46,879 nt of DNA from Calothrix brevissima NIES-22 (GTDB lineage Bacteria > Cyanobacteriota > Cyanobacteriia > Cyanobacteriales > Nostocaceae). Positions 1 to 7,976 of this stretch are shown in pieces; within the stretch, counting starts at the first letter, position 1; every line of letters begins with the position of its first letter. A program made the position numbers and the translations under genes. The stretch lies in NCBI RefSeq assembly GCF_002367995.1, contig NZ_AP018209.1, positions 161,092 to 207,970 on the forward strand, in the 5' to 3' direction. The notes beneath the pieces are model-generated. The model did not search any database. It had not been told where the DNA came from and saw only the letters and a program-made list of their open reading frames with translations.

Positions 1-203
1 TGGGAATCAAAGGTTAATATAAAACCCTTTCTTTTAGTAGAAGTTATCAACAGTAATGACAGTTATCTTGAAAGAAATACTCGCTAATCACAAATGAAGC
101 TTAATTCATTGCCCTATTTCTGTAAGAATTTACGGTTTGGAAACCAAAAAATCAACAGCCAAGCGAGTAGAAAGATATAAACTACGGTAACTAGGTAAGA
201 CTC

Positions 204-605
204 ATGAGTTGGCTAAAAAGAGTTTGTGAACAAGAAACAAGCAGCCTACTAAAAACAAGGGACGCTGGGCAATCGGAGACGAGTATGAGTCCTGGGCTGA
301 CTGGTGAATACGATCAAGCTCGACGCGAGAAGGCTGGAGAGCATCAACCTCCTCCACCTCCTGAATATATGGGACTTGAGGGTGAATACGATCAACTAGG
401 CTTAGCTAAGCGTGTGGCTGAGGCTTTCGAGCAAGCACCACATATCGATGAAATTGAAACTCTACAAATCTGTCAAGATGGTAACACTATTGTCCTCAAG
501 GGTTCTGTGTCAAGCCAGGACATCCTAAACGCTCTCGAAGATGTAGCCGCCAAAGTAGATGGCACTAAAGGAGTAGACACTACCGAGGTGACAATCGCCG
601 CCTAA
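204..605 (+). CDS. BON-domain protein
   Basis: A 133-residue protein. Residues about 66-130 read as a BON fold: a hydrophobic helix (LAKRVAEAFEQAP), then a strand with the conserved glycine (IVLKGSVSS), then a helix and closing strand (GVDTTEVTI). BON domains bind phospholipid or associate with the envelope or with other proteins. The N-terminal 60 residues are low complexity, with two GEYDQ copies and a run of five prolines, and look disordered. There is no signal peptide, so it is probably cytoplasmic or peripheral. The start is ATG at 204; no strong ribosome-binding site is visible. It stands alone, and a lone CRISPR-type repeat lies 100 bp downstream. Family assignment is by pattern; the biological role is unknown. 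Confidence 0.75.
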   Translation: MSWLKRVCEQETSSLLKTRDAGQSETSMSPGLTGEYDQARREKAGEHQPPPPPEYMGLEGEYDQLGLAKRVAEAFEQAPHIDEIETLQICQDGNTIVLKGSVSSQDILNALEDVAAKVDGTKGVDTTEVTIAA

Positions 606-704
606 GCTTTGGCGATGCGCGTTCAAGTTTTTGTCACTAAAAAATACAAGAGTTTTCTCTAAGAGCCTGTCAAGAAACAACTTTTACAATATTGCTAGTA
701 GTTA

Positions 705-741
705 GTTTCAATCCCTATGAGGGATTTAAGTTAGTTGCAAC
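705..741 (-). CRISPR. Solitary CRISPR-type direct repeat (no array)
   Basis: On the minus strand these 37 bases start with GTTGCAAC, contain the small palindrome AATCCCTCATAGGGATT and end with GAAAC. That is the size, the ends and the internal stem of the common cyanobacterial CRISPR repeat. No second copy occurs within about 40 bp on either side and no cas gene is in the window, so it is an isolated repeat rather than an array. It sits between the BON gene and the DGxRPI repeat gene. Confidence 0.7.
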
Positions 742-816
742 TTGAGCAATTGTTTTGGCTTCTTAATTCTCAATACTGTAGCGATTGCTAAGAAAAAATC
801 GTTGAATTTGATGATA

Positions 817-1224
817 TTAATCCATATAGCCAGTGGGTATTTGCGTTTCAACAGCGTTCTCTGAAATTGGACGGCTACCATCTATTTCTAGAGTATCTTG
901 AACTTGAAAATTATTCTTAGCAATCGGACGTTGACCGTCTATCTCGAGAATTTCTTCCACCTCTAAATCATTAGGATCAATTGGACATTTGCCATCTACT
1001 ATTAACATCTCATGCTCTTGAAAATCACTCTTAGCAATCGGGCGTTGCCCATCTATATCAATTGTTTTTTCTGAATAATTTTTCGCCTTAATAATTGGAC
1101 GCAGCCCATCTATATTCAGCGTTTCCTTAATTTCAATATTACTGGGATCAACTGGGCGCTGCCCATCTATATTAATTTTTTTAGGCGTTTGTGCCAAGTC
1201 ACTAGATGATGATTCTGAAGGCAT
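817..1224 (-). CDS. Protein of six tandem 19-residue DGxRPI repeats
   Basis: A 135-residue protein. After a 16-residue Ser-rich head, residues 17-130 are six back-to-back copies of a 19-residue unit with no indels. The unit is [I/L]x[I/V]DGx(R)P[I/V], then about ten polar residues often containing AK or DP, and an acidic-hydrophobic end. The cores read IDGQRPV, IDGLRPI, IDGQRPI, VDGKCPI, IDGQRPI and IDGSRPI. Copy 4 has Cys for the Arg, the only cysteine in the protein. The protein is acidic, has no signal peptide or membrane segment, and ends TGYMD. The period suggests a regular repeat fold or a polyvalent binding surface. I do not recognise a function. A multi-core peptide precursor is possible, but no maturation gene is adjacent. 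Start is ATG at 1224. Confidence 0.75.
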   Translation of the reverse strand: MPSESSSSDLAQTPKKINIDGQRPVDPSNIEIKETLNIDGLRPIIKAKNYSEKTIDIDGQRPIAKSDFQEHEMLIVDGKCPIDPNDLEVEEILEIDGQRPIAKNNFQVQDTLEIDGSRPISENAVETQIPTGYMD

Positions 1225-1438
1225 AAATTTTAGTATCTTCTAATCGAAAGATATATTTTTCAACAAACTTTAATGAGATGATTAATTACTTTAGTGAATT
1301 AAGATTTAAAAATCTTCTACCATAAAAGATAATATATCTCTAACTTAGGATTGATTAAATATCTTTCTAAAAGTGCATTTCGATGAATAATTCAGCACCA
1401 GGAGCAGAGCCGGAGACGCTCCGCCAAGGCCTCAGAAG

Positions 1439-1933
1439 TCAGAATTTCTTTTCAAGATAGTGAACTTCAAAATCATCTTCCCGTGGCCCTAAATCAACCC
1501 ATCCATGCTTGAGATAAAATCTCATTGCCACTCGATTCGTAGGACTGACGTTCAAGCGAGCTGAGTGACAACCCAGACGCTGGAAAAAATCAGATGCTTG
1601 TTGATCTAACTGCTGACCAAAACCCTGACCTCGAAACTCTGGAGTCAGGTAAAACAAATTGACGTAGCCAACGCTTGAATCGTGTTTCCAAGGCATCATC
1701 TCAATTTGCCCAATAATTTGCTCTTGTTTCCAAACATGTACACAACTGTTCGGGATTTGTGTCATTCGCTGTCTGAGCCACTGCAAATATTTCTCAGATC
1801 CGCTTCCATCCTTTTTATAGAACCGAGCGGCTGAACCAAAGCGGCAAATGAAAGAGTCTGCTCTGAACTGAACGCATAAATTTTGATCCCGCTCTAGGTT
1901 GATCGGTTTGAACTCAAGCTTAGAAGATTGCAA
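1439..1933 (-). CDS. GNAT-family N-acetyltransferase
   Basis: A 164-residue GCN5-related acetyltransferase, predicted to transfer acetyl from acetyl-CoA to an amine of unknown identity. The acetyl-CoA loop is the segment YLTPEFRGQGFGQQL (motif A, Q/RxxGxG/A), preceded by the strand YVNLF and followed by motif B (ARLNVSPTNRVAMRFYLKHGW), typical of the fold. Length matches single-domain GNATs. The start is TTG at 1933: an AGGAGA ribosome-binding site lies 7 bases upstream and no in-frame ATG fits better. It is probably a monocistronic cytoplasmic enzyme; substrate cannot be told from sequence. Confidence 0.85.
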   Translation of the reverse strand: MQSSKLEFKPINLERDQNLCVQFRADSFICRFGSAARFYKKDGSGSEKYLQWLRQRMTQIPNSCVHVWKQEQIIGQIEMMPWKHDSSVGYVNLFYLTPEFRGQGFGQQLDQQASDFFQRLGCHSARLNVSPTNRVAMRFYLKHGWVDLGPREDDFEVHYLEKKF

Positions 1934-2325
1934 TGTTGTTTCTCCTGGCTAGATTTGTGCGTTGTTTCGGCAACTAACTGACTGTAACGTCGTCTTTGCC
2001 AACATTACTAAAAATTTGAACCCAAAATAATAATTTAACTTGCTCGCTTTTTTAGTGATGCTTTATCTGAGCAAATGCATCACTTGGGTCAGTTTTATCT
2101 AAATAGAATACATTCGCCAGAAACCAGAATTCAGTATAAATTCTGTGCGAGTAGCGGATGAATTGCAGGGGTCTAATACCCCTGCAATTCTTGAAGATTT
2201 AGCTGTCTACAATTACTGGCAGGTCTGAATCCCCCATTAATTCTGAATTCTGAATTCTTCTTCAACATCTTTTCTCAGTTACTGTAAAATTTAAGGCTAA
2301 TCTCATCAGTTATGCTTTTTAGCCG
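1934..2325. other. Intergenic stretch with dispersed inverted repeats
   Basis: No gene is visible. The stretch holds a strong hairpin (2160-2190), a weaker inverted repeat around CAGAATTC...AATTCTG just upstream (about 2125-2144), and a tandem TGAATTC near 2240-2260. This mix of AATTC-rich palindromes is typical of small dispersed cyanobacterial repeats rather than of a promoter. Confidence 0.5.
2160..2190. repeat. Perfect 12-bp inverted repeat (hairpin)
   Basis: GAATTGCAGGGG at 2160-2171 pairs perfectly with CCCCTGCAATTC at 2179-2190 across a 7-base loop. No T-run follows, so it is not a classical intrinsic terminator. It looks like a dispersed palindromic repeat. Confidence 0.7.
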
Positions 2326-2424
2326 ATGAAGATACTCAATGAATGTGAAAATATGGTGTACATTCGAGCCGAAATAGTCAGGCTAGATCGTCAACTTGTT
2401 GCACTAATTAGTCAGCGTTTATAA
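2326..2424 (+). pseudogene. Chorismate mutase (AroQ type) N-terminal remnant
   Basis: A 32-codon frame (MKILNECENMVYIRAEIV ... LDRQLVALISQRL) matches the first helix of AroQ-class chorismate mutases, in which IRxxIDxLDxxLVxLLxxR carries the conserved active-site Arg. A complete AroQ domain is about 90 residues; this one stops after helix 1 with TAA. It ends 8 bp before the next gene, so it could survive as an expressed leader peptide, but it cannot form the all-helical dimeric enzyme. Called from the helix pattern; a chance match is possible. Confidence 0.55.
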
Positions 2425-2432
2425 GTAACCCT

Positions 2433-2744
2433 ATGTCACATGAACAAGAGCCAGACTTTTATTTGTCTATTCAAGAGAGCTTAAAACAGCTTTCTGCTCA
2501 ATTGGGGTCTCCTTTGGACGAAACATCAGTCATGCAAATATACCAGAATGCATCCGAACTACTAAGCCACCTTTCCCCATCACCCCTGACTTTTGCCCGT
2601 GTTGCAGGAACACTACTGGTTTACCAACTCCAAAACACAGAACCCGAAGAGATAAAGTGGTTCAATACCCAAGTGAAACAATGCTTAGACGAAGAAGAAG
2701 TTGAGGAGTTGATTGAATCCATTTATCGCACTGATACTTTGTAA
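2433..2744 (+). CDS. Small acidic helical protein, unknown function
   Basis: A 103-residue protein I do not recognise. It is acidic and predicted mostly helical: a leucine-rich first half (SIQESLKQLSAQLG) and an acidic C-terminal helix (CLDEEEVEELIESIYR). It has no cysteines apart from one near residue 89, no signal peptide and no membrane span. The start ATG at 2433 follows the chorismate mutase scrap by 8 bp, so both may lie on one transcript. Codon use looks like the surrounding genes, supporting a real gene. Confidence 0.55.
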   Translation: MSHEQEPDFYLSIQESLKQLSAQLGSPLDETSVMQIYQNASELLSHLSPSPLTFARVAGTLLVYQLQNTEPEEIKWFNTQVKQCLDEEEVEELIESIYRTDTL

Positions 2745-2917
2745 TTGCTCCGCCGATGGAATTTATGTTTTAAAGGTAATTGCCCAAATCATCGCTTGAG
2801 TCAAAGTATAAATCCTAACCAAAGTGTAACTAGGTCGATAAGGTGAAAACTTGCTCATAGACTGATGATGTCTATAATTAAGTACAAACTTATTTTAAAG
2901 CTTTAGGAAACAGCAGA

Positions 2918-3352
2918 TTGCTCAAACTCTTTATCAGCCTAAGTTTTCCTACTGTTAGTCAGATAACAACAGCAGAATTTGCTGCTTGGTTGATAGACTG
3001 TGCAAAACTACAGCCACTTGTGCTTGACGCACGAAGCCCAGCAGAATATGCAGTCAGTCACATCAAAACATCTGTGCATATCGATCCTGTTACACCCAAC
3101 CTCACAGCACTCTTGACAGTTTCACTAGACACACCAATAGTCATATATTGCTCAGTTGGTTACCGTAGTGCCAAAGTTGCCCAACAGCTTCAAAGGCAAG
3201 GTTTTTCCCAGATTTTTAACTTAAGCGGTGGTCTCTTCCAGTGGGCAAATGAACAACGACCCATGTTTAAAGATAACGGGCAGCCAACCCAACTTGTACA
3301 TCCCTATAATGCCATTTGGGGAAAATTGCTGAAAGCTGGCTACCATGCTTAG
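2918..3352 (+). CDS. Rhodanese-like sulfurtransferase domain protein
   Basis: A 144-residue single rhodanese domain. LVLDARSPAEYAVSHI is the N-terminal CH2A-like motif, and YCSVGYRS contains the catalytic Cys in the active-site loop (CxxGxRS), which would carry a persulfide. GFSQIFNLSGGLFQWAN is the conserved C-terminal element. Proteins of this class move sulfane sulfur or act as thiol-redox modules. The loop Cys is present, so the domain is likely active. The start is TTG at 2918, with AGGAA about 9 bases upstream. The extra C-terminal 25 residues (after QRPMF) resemble the tail seen in many cyanobacterial rhodaneses. The acceptor is unknown. Confidence 0.85.
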   Translation: MLKLFISLSFPTVSQITTAEFAAWLIDCAKLQPLVLDARSPAEYAVSHIKTSVHIDPVTPNLTALLTVSLDTPIVIYCSVGYRSAKVAQQLQRQGFSQIFNLSGGLFQWANEQRPMFKDNGQPTQLVHPYNAIWGKLLKAGYHA

Positions 3353-3490
3353 TTATTTTTTCTCGCGCAATATTTCACCTTCACCTTTGTTAATATCCCA
3401 CCTGATATATTGATTGAGTCCTGCTTGTTGTTGCTGTGCAACAGAAATTTTCACTTCAAAAATTATTTTGGTAATACTGGCAAGAACTTA

Positions 3491-4678
3491 ATGAATTTAA
3501 AAGACTGCTTAGATAAAATAAATAATCAAGATGAAAGACGCTATTACCTGGATTGGCTTAGGGTCATGGCAGTCATGCTACTAATTTATTACCACACTGC
3601 CGCAGTTTTTTATCAAGGTGAATTAGGCGATTTTTATATTCAAAATGATTCATTAAGTTCTGCCCTGGGATGGGTGATTTTTTTTGTCCATCAGTGGCAC
3701 ATGCCATTATTTTTCTTCCTTGCGGGGTCTGCTACTTGGTTTTCTTTGAAGTTCCGCTCGCCTATACAGTATGTTAGCGATCGCTTTGCAAGATTATTGA
3801 TTCCGTTTATATTTGGTATCCTGGTACTAGTTCCTCCTCAGGTTTATTACAAACTTCTCAGCCATCAGGAATATCTCGGCTCATTCCTACAGTTTTACCC
3901 GCAGTTTTTTCATGGTATTCGCCCTGATGGTAATTTTGAATGGGCGCATCTTTGGTTTTTGATTTACTTATTTGTAATATCTTTGATGACTCTGCCATTA
4001 TTATCATTTTTGAAAAAGCAGACAAGTAAACCCTGGTACAATCGCATAGCAAATTTTATGAAACAGCCAGGAGCTATTTTATTAATGGCTCTACCATTAG
4101 CTGTAATTGAAGGTGCATTACGTCCCAAATGGTTTGGTTTTCAAAATCTCTACGATGATTGGGCAAATTTATTATTGTACTTTGCTTACTTTACCTATGG
4201 ATTTATCTTCTATTCTGATGTGAAGTTTGAGCAAGCAATTGCACAAAATCTCAAATTAATTCTGTTGATATCAGCGATTACTATGTCTGTTCTTTTAGGA
4301 TTACTTTCTAGTGATATTCTTGCCCTGCGCGGTTACTCTTGGCAATATATTTGTTATCAAATGTTCCGAGGTTTCAATTCTTGGTGTTGGGTAATGACTT
4401 TAGTTGGATTAGGTCAAAAGTACTTAAGCTTTAATAACGGTATCTTGCAATATGCTTCCCAAGCTGCTTATCCATTTTATTTACTACATCAGACAGTCTT
4501 GGTGTCAATAGCTTTTTACGTGGTTCAGTGGAATTTAGGGATACTAGAAAAGTTTTCTATTATTAGTACTGCAAGTATTTTCATCACAATCGCTTTGTAT
4601 AAACTATTAATTAAACGCCTAAATATTAGCCGATTTCTATTTGGTTTGAAGCCAATAGATATTCAACAAAAAGAATAA
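3491..4678 (+). CDS. Acyltransferase family 3 membrane protein
   Basis: A polytopic inner-membrane protein of about 395 residues with roughly ten hydrophobic spans. It opens with the acyltransferase-3 signature RRYYLDWLRVMAV, followed by the conserved His in LIYYHTAAVF and by HMPLFFFLAGSATWFSL. The family transfers acyl groups (often O-acetyl) to sugars or lipids across the membrane. I take the ATG at 3491 because the stretch from the TTG at 3410 has no family similarity and the conserved part starts right after 3491. It lies 20 bp upstream of the broken glycosyltransferase gene, so the two may once have formed a surface-polysaccharide unit (inference). Substrate unknown. Confidence 0.8.
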   Translation: MNLKDCLDKINNQDERRYYLDWLRVMAVMLLIYYHTAAVFYQGELGDFYIQNDSLSSALGWVIFFVHQWHMPLFFFLAGSATWFSLKFRSPIQYVSDRFARLLIPFIFGILVLVPPQVYYKLLSHQEYLGSFLQFYPQFFHGIRPDGNFEWAHLWFLIYLFVISLMTLPLLSFLKKQTSKPWYNRIANFMKQPGAILLMALPLAVIEGALRPKWFGFQNLYDDWANLLLYFAYFTYGFIFYSDVKFEQAIAQNLKLILLISAITMSVLLGLLSSDILALRGYSWQYICYQMFRGFNSWCWVMTLVGLGQKYLSFNNGILQYASQAAYPFYLLHQTVLVSIAFYVVQWNLGILEKFSIISTASIFITIALYKLLIKRLNISRFLFGLKPIDIQQKE

Positions 4679-4698
4679 AATAAAAGTCTGGGAAATGT

Positions 4699-4947
4699 AT
4701 GTCTCAAGTTTCGATTGTTATTCCCACCTTGAATGAAGCAGCTAGTTTAGAGCGTACCTTACGCCAACTGACTTTATTGAACCCATCTGTAAAAGAAGTA
4801 ATAGTAGTAGATGGTGGTAGCGAAGATGAAACAGTGGCGATCGCTAAGCAAGTTTTGGCATCATTGAATCCACAATTTAATCTGCAAGTTCTTCAGGGCG
4901 ATCGCCTTGGACGTGCTATCCAGATGAATTATGGAGCCTCAGCTTTT
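4699..4947 (+). pseudogene. GT2 glycosyltransferase, N-terminal fragment cut by an IS
   Basis: About 80 residues of a family 2 glycosyltransferase survive: VSIVIPTLNEAASLERTL (nucleotide-sugar strand and loop), EVIVVDGGSEDET (metal/UDP-site region) and GRAIQMNYGAS. This matches the start of the short (about 230-residue) GT2 subgroup with the PTLNEA / DGGSxD motifs. After GAS the frame runs into the left end of the IS at 4948 and stops at 4972-4974 with IS-encoded residues. The C-terminal two thirds are not found on the other side of the IS, so the gene is dead in this copy. Confidence 0.85.
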
Positions 4948-5028
4948 GAGTTTAGACTAGACAGCAACAAATGACCCAGCAGTGCTGAGTTAATAAAACA
5001 CAACCTTCAAGAATGAAGATATTTGAGA

Positions 5029-6336
5029 TTAAGCAGATTTTTGTTCCTCTTTGCGTGGTTTAGAAGCAGTCTTTTTAACAATTGGATATCGTATTTTCCG
5101 GTTACGGACTTTACCTGGTGTCCACCCAAGGGACTTTCCACGAGGTTTGGGTGGAGAGGTAGGAGTACCAATCGCGGCGAAAACTCCACCCATAGCTTGA
5201 GCAACTCGTCCTGGGGTCAATTTATCCATTGACTTCTGCCAAGGAAGAGGATTATCAGCAACGATATCACAAGCTAACCATAACTCCCAAGTGATTAACG
5301 GCATTAAGTCACTCCAATGTTCACATTGTTCTGGAGTACTGAATTTTGGTACTGTCCAATGTAAGCGTTGCTTAAGAAAACGATACCAATGGTCAATCGT
5401 GAATCGGCGCAAGTACAATCGCCAAACTTCATCCAATGGTGGCATTTGTTCCCCAACCCAAGCCAACCACAAGGGTCTTAATACTCTCAAATTGCCATCA
5501 AGATCAAGACGTTCCACCTTCAGTAGCATCATTGGGCGTGCAGCAGCTTTGCGAAAATGCAAATCTTCCCACAGACTGACTTTAACTCGTCCCAATTTTG
5601 GGTCATTTACTTCCAGCACAGATGCCACTTCGCCCCAGGTTGAGGGTTCATTGAGTTTAAATTGAGCACCATGCTTGCGAGGACGACCCTTGCCAGAGTA
5701 AGCAGGTGGTGCGCCCCATAGACACAGATTTGAACGCAGTCTAACTAAGATATCGGCTTTTATACTAGCTGTCTTTAATACGAAAGGCGCACAACCATAT
5801 TCACTGTCCCAAAGCGAAATTGGTCGAACAGACATTGATTCACATACCTTTTTGAGTTGTTCAACTGCTTTCTCAATCGGATTGTCCCAACTGGTAATCC
5901 GTTCATGCCTCAGCGGTAGTGCCCAACTTCCTGAATCCTCTGGTATCCAAGCTATAGTACTATATCCCTGCCCAATCGTAATCGGTTTATTTCCCGCGAT
6001 CGCTGTGCTACTGTGTTCTATTGTCCGTTCTTTGAGTGTCACCGCATCTGGGCGTGACCAAGCTGTATGGTCTCCTGCCAACAATATGCGTTTTTCTGTT
6101 GGTATTTGCTTGATATATAACTCCATTAATTTCTCACGGTCTGGTTTGGTATCTTGTATCGCTTCATAGATACTCGGCCATTTACGTCTAAACACTGGCG
6201 ATAAAGATAAATCTGCCAGACTGTAGACATTACGGGTCAACAGTATCGCATCTGTTAGTTCAAATGTTGCATCATGTGCTTTGCCTAGATGCGTATAGGC
6301 GGCTTGACGAAATTCTTCGAGTCTGGCACGTTTCAT
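5029..6336 (-). CDS. DDE transposase (IS4/IS701-like)
   Basis: A 435-residue transposase. Likely catalytic residues are Asp in AGDHTAW (about residue 108), Asp in SLWDSEYG (about residue 197), and the acidic residue in the C-terminal helix YLRRFTIDHWYRFLKQ. In that last motif the position usually holding Glu of the YREK-type motif reads Asp or lies slightly displaced. The C-terminus is basic (KPRGKSLGW ... KPRKEEQKSA), as in DNA-binding tails of this group. The gene is full length without stops and fills its IS with about 80 bp on the left and 110 bp on the right, so the enzyme may still be functional. Exact IS family not determined. Confidence 0.85.
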   Translation of the reverse strand: MKRARLEEFRQAAYTHLGKAHDATFELTDAILLTRNVYSLADLSLSPVFRRKWPSIYEAIQDTKPDREKLMELYIKQIPTEKRILLAGDHTAWSRPDAVTLKERTIEHSSTAIAGNKPITIGQGYSTIAWIPEDSGSWALPLRHERITSWDNPIEKAVEQLKKVCESMSVRPISLWDSEYGCAPFVLKTASIKADILVRLRSNLCLWGAPPAYSGKGRPRKHGAQFKLNEPSTWGEVASVLEVNDPKLGRVKVSLWEDLHFRKAAARPMMLLKVERLDLDGNLRVLRPLWLAWVGEQMPPLDEVWRLYLRRFTIDHWYRFLKQRLHWTVPKFSTPEQCEHWSDLMPLITWELWLACDIVADNPLPWQKSMDKLTPGRVAQAMGGVFAAIGTPTSPPKPRGKSLGWTPGKVRNRKIRYPIVKKTASKPRKEEQKSA

Positions 6337-6378
6337 ATTGGCAGATAAGAGTAGGTGATTCTCTCTTAGCTTCTGCCG

Positions 6379-6414
6379 AAAGGGGGACTGTCTTCAATCA
6401 GACATCCCCTTTTT
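6379..6414 (+). terminator. Hairpin with T-run inside the IS right end
   Basis: GGGGA-c-TGTCT (6383-6393) pairs with AGACATCCCC (6400-6409) with one bulged base, flanked by AAA and a run of five T. It lies between the transposase start and the IS right end. Read on the plus strand it is a plausible intrinsic terminator. Hairpins of this kind near IS ends can also limit read-in transcription of the transposase. Confidence 0.45.
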
Positions 6415-6794
6415 CTCTTTCATCTCTCCCATTTAGTCTAAACTCCAGTAGATAAGCCAACCTCAGCAATTGAAGTACTAGAAACATCGCCTGTAGGCGT
6501 TGGTGTCAAACCGGAACTGGAAAATGCTTGTTTTAAACCGTACCTTCTGGCATTTGGATCTTGCGGGCCATTTCCGCCAATTTGAAATTCGTACATATGC
6601 TCTTCTTCGCGGTCGAATGCCTTGAAGATAATTTTATGAAGCTCCTCCAAAGTATTGCTGCCTTTAATCTCAATGGTTCGAGACACCTCTGGATTATCAG
6701 CAATAAATTCCTCGGTAATGGGGCCATCAATTATAAATACATCCAGCACATATAAGTAAGTCGGCGGGAAAATTTATAAGTATGTAACGAAAGA

Positions 6795-7976
6795 TTAACT
6801 AGATCGATTGGAGTTAAATTTAACACGTTGTGTACTGTAGTTGCCTCTTTCTCCTCTAGCTTGAACACCATCAATTACTGCATAGGCAAGTTCTAGCTCG
6901 TCATTAAACATTTTTCCCACCAGCTCATCCTTTTTAAGGTGTTGCCATTCCAATTCAATCGGGTTCATTTCGGAGCAATATTTTGGTAAAAAAAAGATGT
7001 ACAAACCCATTTGTTCTCACTTAGACCATAACTGCTGCACCTGTTTAGATCGATGTATGGGACTGTTGTCCTGCACTATGACTCTCGTACGCCCTCTGTT
7101 TTGGGCATCAAGGGCTTCAAGCTCCATCATCTCGATGTAAGATTTACGACTAACACCTCCAATAACCAAGCCGTAAATAAAGCTGATTAAAGGTTGAAAA
7201 AATCCAATAATACTTAATCTACGACCACGACACTGGGTTTGTTCCAAGTGTTTTTGCTCACCTCGTTTGTAATAAGTAAGTCGGCACGATAAAACCAAGG
7301 TATGTTGAGTTTTGTAAAAAACCTGGAACGATTCATTTATAAGCTCTTTGCTGACTTTACACTTCGTTACATAGGTTGATTTTTTAACGCCGACTTACTT
7401 AGGTGTAACTAGGCTCACTCCATACACAAAACCCTGATTCATCTAGATACTTTAGGTCTATTTCTCCGGCAGCAGCAGCTAATTCCAGCATATCTAAGTC
7501 TGCCTGCTTTTTTTCCCGTACTACAGGGTCTTGTTTTCCTTTATGACTCTTTCTGGCTCGTTTCCAAATTATCCCCTTTTTTTGAGTACCCGTCTTAATC
7601 TATCAGGACTCAGTTGAATGTGGCGATCACGTTCTAATTTTTGTGCTAGTTGAAGACTATTGTATGTACGTGGTTCTTTTTTCAGGCATTCTTCCAAAAA
7701 TATGATGTCTTCTTCGTTATACTTCGTTTTACCCCCTCGACCCGATTTTTCCCAAAGCCCTTGTATCCCAAGCTTTTCCCATTTATGTAAAACTTCTCTT
7801 ACCGTTTGAGGAGTCCAATTGAAATGAGCAGCTATTTTTTCTACGTACCAGCCATTTGCGTTTAACCTGATTACCTCTGCTCTGTCTTTCACTTTCTGTG
7901 GTACATCCGCAGTTCTTAGGTTTAAAAGGGTTTTGTCTTGCTCACGAGTTAGAAATACCCTGATGCGAGCGCCCAT
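6795..7976 (-). pseudogene. IS630 transposase, inactivated by MITE insertion and a stop
   Basis: Residues 1-135 (7976-7569) hold the helix-turn-helix DNA-binding half (DRAEVIRLNANGW, AAHFNWTPQTVREVLHKW). The catalytic half continues one base back after an A7G4 run (7573-7583, read on the minus strand), giving LKYLDESGFCVW with the first Asp. It resumes beyond the MITE with VIVQDNSPIHRS (second Asp) and NPIELEW (Glu). Lesions: the MITE at 7275-7399 breaks the segment SYT/YYKRG, and an in-frame TGA at 7017-7019 sits between QLWSK and EQMGLYIF. The A7 shift may be normal programmed or transcriptional slippage, which is common in this family. The gene product is dead. Confidence 0.85.
7275..7399. 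mobile_element. 125-bp MITE of IS630/mariner type inside the IS630 transposase
   Basis: Starts AGTAAGTCGGC and ends GCCGACTTACT, with TA on both sides (7273-7274 and 7400-7401). It has no coding capacity. Deleting it with one TA restores the transposase reading PSYTYYKRG without any change, so this is a clean insertion. The terminal repeats match those of the host IS630, and the right end also shares a CTATGTAACGAA-like subterminal stretch with the left end of the IS. It is therefore probably mobilised by the same transposase family. Confidence 0.9.

Larger units (their letters stand above)
4948..6445 (-). mobile_element. IS element, DDE transposase of IS4/IS701 type
   Basis: About 1.5 kb bounded by the 12-bp inverted repeats GAGTTTAGACTA (4948-4959) and TAGTCTAAACTC (6434-6445), carrying one transposase gene on the minus strand. 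The flanks belong to two unrelated genes (GT2 on the left, pRiA4b ORF-3 type on the right) and no matching target duplication is seen. The present copy therefore marks a rearrangement rather than a simple insertion. End positions are good to a few bases. Confidence 0.75.

Noticed and set aside
3410-3490. Longer N-terminus of the acyltransferase from a TTG
   Set aside because: The added 27 residues have no family likeness; the conserved region begins right after the ATG at 3491.
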